Below, piece after piece: positions 4,315 to 6,439 of a DNA stretch of 6,439 nucleotides (positions are counted from its first letter, which is position 1; the number at the start of each line of letters is the position of its first letter). Below the pieces are notes generated by a model. The model was not told the origin of the DNA, made no database searches, and was given only the letters and a program-made list of their open reading frames with translations. The position numbers and the translations under genes are program-made. Location: the NCBI GenBank assembly GCA_030691665.1, contig JAUYDU010000260.1:1-6439 (forward strand), written 5' to 3'. The stretch is from Chloroflexota bacterium (GTDB lineage Bacteria > Chloroflexota > Dehalococcoidia > SM23-28-2).

Positions 4315-5301
4315 CTACAGCAGCTTCGCCTCCGCCTGAGGCGGATCAGCCTCTGGCTGATGAGGCGACGGTGGAGTGGCCGCGCCCAGCAGGTTGGCCA
4401 TCTGGCGGGCGTTGCGCACCGCCCAGTCCTGATAGCAGTTGTTCATCAGCACGTGCACCCGCTCCGCCTCCTCCGCCAGGCGCTGGATGGGCGACACCCA
4501 CTCCTGAAGCTCATCCTCCGAGTACAGGTAGCGGAAGCGCTCGCTGGCGGTGATCCCCTTGCGCTCCCAGTTCTCGCGGTTGCGGCCGTGAAAGCGCACC
4601 AGGCTGTCCGGCGCCGTGACCTCGGCCACAGGAGGCACGCTGGACCGGAAGCCCTGGGGCTCGTCCACACAGACGAAGGGGAGGCGATTCTCCGAGAGGA
4701 AGCGCAGGGTGTGGTGGCGGTTCTTCTCCGAGAGCCAGAGGTTGTTGCGGAACTCCACGGCGATGGTGTACTGGGGCAGCCGCTCCTGTTTCACCTCCAG
4801 GATGTAGTCCTTGCTGTCGGCGCCGGGCATGAACCAGGGCGGGAACTGGAACAGCACCACCCCCAGCTTGCCGGCGCTGTCCAGGGGCAGGAGGGCCGAG
4901 GCGAAGCGCTGCCACATCTCGTCCCGCACCTCCGGCGACAGGTCGCCATAGTAGACGTTGGCCTTCTGCCGCGCCCTTCGACTGCGCTCAGGGCAAGCCT
5001 TGGCGTCCAGGGCCTCGCGGACGTCCTTCGGTAGGGAGTCCACCCGCGTCGGGTGATGGGTGAACAGGGCGAAGGCCTTCAGGTCGAAGGTGAAGCCCTC
5101 GGGCGTGCGTTCCACCCACAGCCCGGCGTTGCGCTCCGAGGGGAGGCCGTAGTAGGTGCTGTCCACCTCGACGATGGGGAAGCTCTGGGCGTAGAAGCGC
5201 AGCCTGTCCTCAGGCGTCTTCGCCTCGGGTGGGTAGAAGAGGCCGCACTCGATGAGCGTGCGGTCGGTCCAGGAGCAGGTGCCGACGAGGATGCGAGCCA
5301 T
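4315..5301 (-). CDS. DUF72 (YecE-family) protein carrying two repeat-derived segments
   Basis: This 328-residue protein is a clear DUF72 member, a TIM-barrel-like family without an established reaction. Family landmarks in order are VGTCSWTD near the N-terminus, VEVDSTYYGLPS, FDLKAFALFTHHPTRV, GVVLFQFPPWF, IAVEFRNNLWL, LVRFHGRNRENW and VLMNNCYQDWAVRNARQMANLL. ATG 5301 is preferred because it gives the usual MARILVGTCSW start; a GTG at 5322 would add seven unlikely residues. Two parts do not belong to the family pattern. Residues around 102-111 (ACPERSRRAR) are encoded by a palindromic repeat inserted in frame, and the tail after about residue 308 (PHQPEADPPQAEAKLL) is encoded by another. Neither interrupts a core motif, so the protein is probably functional. 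It is divergent from corA across 233 bases. Confidence 0.93.
   Translation of the reverse strand: MARILVGTCSWTDRTLIECGLFYPPEAKTPEDRLRFYAQSFPIVEVDSTYYGLPSERNAGLWVERTPEGFTFDLKAFALFTHHPTRVDSLPKDVREALDAKACPERSRRARQKANVYYGDLSPEVRDEMWQRFASALLPLDSAGKLGVVLFQFPPWFMPGADSKDYILEVKQERLPQYTIAVEFRNNLWLSEKNRHHTLRFLSENRLPFVCVDEPQGFRSSVPPVAEVTAPDSLVRFHGRNRENWERKGITASERFRYLYSEDELQEWVSPIQRLAEEAERVHVLMNNCYQDWAVRNARQMANLLGAATPPSPHQPEADPPQAEAKLL
4327..4367. repeat. Compound hairpin repeat encoding the DUF72 C-terminal tail
   Basis: Two perfect hairpins sit side by side: CCGCC TGA GGCGG (4332-4344) and ATCAGCC TCT GGCTGAT (4345-4361). They are enclosed by CGCCTC (4327-4332) and GAGGCG (4362-4367), so the whole could fold as a three-way structure. 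All of it lies within the last 18 codons of the DUF72 gene. It has no T-run, so it is more like a captured repeat element than an intrinsic terminator, though it may still protect the mRNA 3' end. Confidence 0.75.
4973..4994. repeat. Short palindromic repeat inserted in frame in the DUF72 gene
   Basis: The element reads GCCCTTCGACTGCG then CTCAGGGC on the + strand, with outer arms GCCCT and AGGGC. On the coding strand it gives the peptide CPERSRR. From general knowledge, this sequence type recurs as a dispersed repeat in many uncultured bacterial genomes and yields the same peptide when it lands in genes. It falls between REAL and NVYYGDLSPEV, where the family has a variable loop, which would explain why it is tolerated. 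Confidence 0.75.
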
Positions 5302-5349
5302 GGCTAGGCAATAGCACCGCACCCTAAGGTCGATAACAATTTGATTCCT

Positions 5350-5405
5350 CCCTGCGGGTTAAAACCCGCAGCTTCGATCCAAGCTGCGGATTTCAATCCG
5401 CAGGG
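5350..5405. repeat. 56-base palindromic element in the DUF72/corA divergent spacer
   Basis: Two 25-base arms (5350-5374 and 5381-5405) flank a 6-base centre CGATCC. By hand count, 22 Watson-Crick pairs, one G-U and two mismatches form. Each half is also a hairpin alone: CTGCGGGTTAAAACCCGCAG (9 pairs, 2-base loop) and CTGCGGATTTCAATCCGCAG (9 pairs, 2-base loop). This nested symmetry is typical of dispersed REP-like elements. It lies about 50 bases from the DUF72 start and 130 bases from corA, so it is not a terminator for either gene. Confidence 0.88.
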
Positions 5406-5504
5406 GTGGTTTATTCACTGCATGACGATAAGGCTGCGGCATCCGCCTCAATTATGGCCGGGAGCCGCCCCAACATCCAGTGGCCGAGAGGCGGCCCACC
5501 GCTG

Positions 5505-5526
5505 TAGAATGACCACACGCGGAGGG
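5505..5526 (+). promoter_or_regulatory. Weak -10 box and Shine-Dalgarno for corA
   Basis: TAGAAT (5505-5510) matches the -10 consensus at 5 of 6 positions, but no convincing -35 box is seen. A start near 5517 would give a leader of under 20 bases. GGAGGG (5521-5526) is a strong ribosome binding site 8 bases before the ATG at 5535 and settles that start. Confidence 0.45.
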
Positions 5527-5534
5527 AACAGACC

Positions 5535-6439
5535 ATGCTCAGCGGCTACTATCGCCAGGCCACCGGCGCGATGACGCCCATCGCCGACGCGGAGGCCGTT
5601 CGCCAGGCCCTGGCCGACGCCCAGGGGCTGCTCTGGCTGGACCTCCAGGCTCCCTCGGAGGAGGAGGCGCGCATCCTCAGCGACGTTTTCCACTTCCACC
5701 ACCTGACCATCGAGGACTGCCTGAGCCCCCGCATCGACCCGGCCAAGATCGACGACTATGGGCAGTACCTGTTCGTGGTGGTGCAGGCGATCGAGGAGTT
5801 TCGCCTGGATCAGGAGCTGGAGCCCGTGGAGCTGGACCTCTACCTCGGCTCCAACTTCGTGGTGAGCTCCCACCTGGCTCCCCTGGCCGCCGTCGACCGC
5901 CTGCGCGAGCGCTGCCAGCAGGACGATCGCCCTCTGAGCCGCGGCGCCGACTTTCTCCTCCACACCCTGATCGACGGCCTGGTGGACGACCTGCTGCCGG
6001 TGGTGGACGATATGGATGACGCCCTCGACCGCCTGGAGGAGGCGGTGCTGAGCAAGCCAGACAGCCGCACTCTTCAGGCGATCCTCCTGCTGAAGCGCAA
6101 CACCCTCCGCCTGCGCCGCGCTACCGCCCCCCAGCGAGAGATCGCCAACCGGCTGTCGCGGGGTGAGTTCCCGGCCCTGGTGCGGGAGGAGAGCCACGTC
6201 TACTTCCGCGACGTGTACGACCACCTGATGAGCACGGAGTATCTGGTGGAGGCCCTGCGCGACCTGGCCGACGGGGCGCTGAACACCTACCTATCGGTGG
6301 TGTCCAACCGCATGAACGAGATCATGAAGGTGCTCACTGCCGCCGCTGCCATCTTCCTGCCCCTGACCCTGGTTTCGGGCATCTACGGCATGAACTTCAG
6401 CCGCAACACCTGGCCGGACCTCGATGCCCCCTGGGGGTT
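5535..6439 (+). CDS. corA: CorA-family magnesium/cobalt channel, 3'-truncated by the window edge
   Basis: CorA proteins are pentameric inner-membrane channels that import Mg2+ (and Co2+), gated by Mg2+ bound to their large cytoplasmic domain. The visible 301 residues begin MLSGYYRQ. An alpha/beta cytoplasmic domain follows (LLWLDLQAPSEEEA, FHFHHLTIEDCLS near residues 52-64, FVVVQAIEE), then the long stalk helix region (LLLKRNTLRLRRATAPQREI, YFRDVYDHL, VVSNRMNEIMKVLT). The first transmembrane helix (about 264-284) ends in the family signature YGMNF, with GMN at residues 285-287 (bases 6387-6395) as the selectivity motif. The short external loop and second helix are beyond the window. The start is fixed by GGAGGG 8 bases upstream. 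Everything visible is intact, so the product should be functional; it may belong to the wider CorA/ZntB group, so its exact ion preference cannot be read from this part. Confidence 0.94.
   Translation, partial: MLSGYYRQATGAMTPIADAEAVRQALADAQGLLWLDLQAPSEEEARILSDVFHFHHLTIEDCLSPRIDPAKIDDYGQYLFVVVQAIEEFRLDQELEPVELDLYLGSNFVVSSHLAPLAAVDRLRERCQQDDRPLSRGADFLLHTLIDGLVDDLLPVVDDMDDALDRLEEAVLSKPDSRTLQAILLLKRNTLRLRRATAPQREIANRLSRGEFPALVREESHVYFRDVYDHLMSTEYLVEALRDLADGALNTYLSVVSNRMNEIMKVLTAAAAIFLPLTLVSGIYGMNFSRNTWPDLDAPWG

Noticed and set aside
4234..5034. A 266-codon open frame on the + strand opposite the DUF72 gene
   Set aside because: Antisense shadow; the - strand frame has all DUF72 motifs, and this one has no domain-like features.
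5353..5402. Intrinsic terminator made by the CTGCGG hairpins
   Set aside because: No T-run follows on either strand, and the element lies upstream of both flanking genes, not downstream.
5448..6224. A 258-codon open frame on the - strand opposite corA
   Set aside because: It is the antisense shadow of a clear CorA gene in GC-rich DNA. Its His/Val/Gln-rich composition is typical of such shadows.

Overview
This window reads like high-GC bacterial chromosome, and my best guess is an uncultured Chloroflexota (Dehalococcoidia-like) genome. That guess rests on the GC-rich coding style, the style of the MnmA sequence, the YtxG/YtxH pair, tRNA genes with encoded CCA, and several kinds of short palindromic repeat. 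No rRNA or other phylogenetic marker is present, so it is inference only. The window cuts genes at both ends: mnmA lacks its N-terminus at base 1 and corA lacks its C-terminus at base 6439.

Layout on the left (1-1993, + strand): the rest of mnmA (tRNA 2-thiouridylase); a 341-base spacer with a large imperfect inverted repeat, an extended -10 promoter and a leader hairpin; then a two-gene operon of small membrane-anchored proteins, YtxG-like and YtxH, which overlap by 4 bases.

Middle (1994-2340, - strand): two serine tRNA genes, Ser(CGA) then Ser(GGA) in the direction of transcription. Both encode CCA. Each is followed by a different 7-base-period repeat that can form a hairpin. A TGCTATAAT promoter lies only 7 bases upstream of the first tRNA, so its transcript may begin at or next to the mature 5' end.

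Accessory stretch (about 2340-4310): GC content is lower here (55-60% in lines I counted, against about 77% in one counted line of corA). It holds a possible gene remnant on the + strand, then three - strand genes of no recognised family: a one-helix membrane protein, a lipoprotein translationally coupled to it, and a two-helix membrane protein with its own promoter. This is the most plausible place for an undescribed envelope-associated system, but nothing in the sequence fixes a function.

Right (4315-6439): a DUF72 (YecE-type) gene on the - strand that carries one repeat element inside its reading frame and another at its 3' end; a 233-base divergent spacer with a 56-base palindrome; and a CorA-family magnesium/cobalt channel gene on the + strand.

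The clearest overall theme is the density of short inverted-repeat elements. At least six unrelated kinds sit in 6.4 kb, in nearly every long spacer and twice inside one coding sequence.
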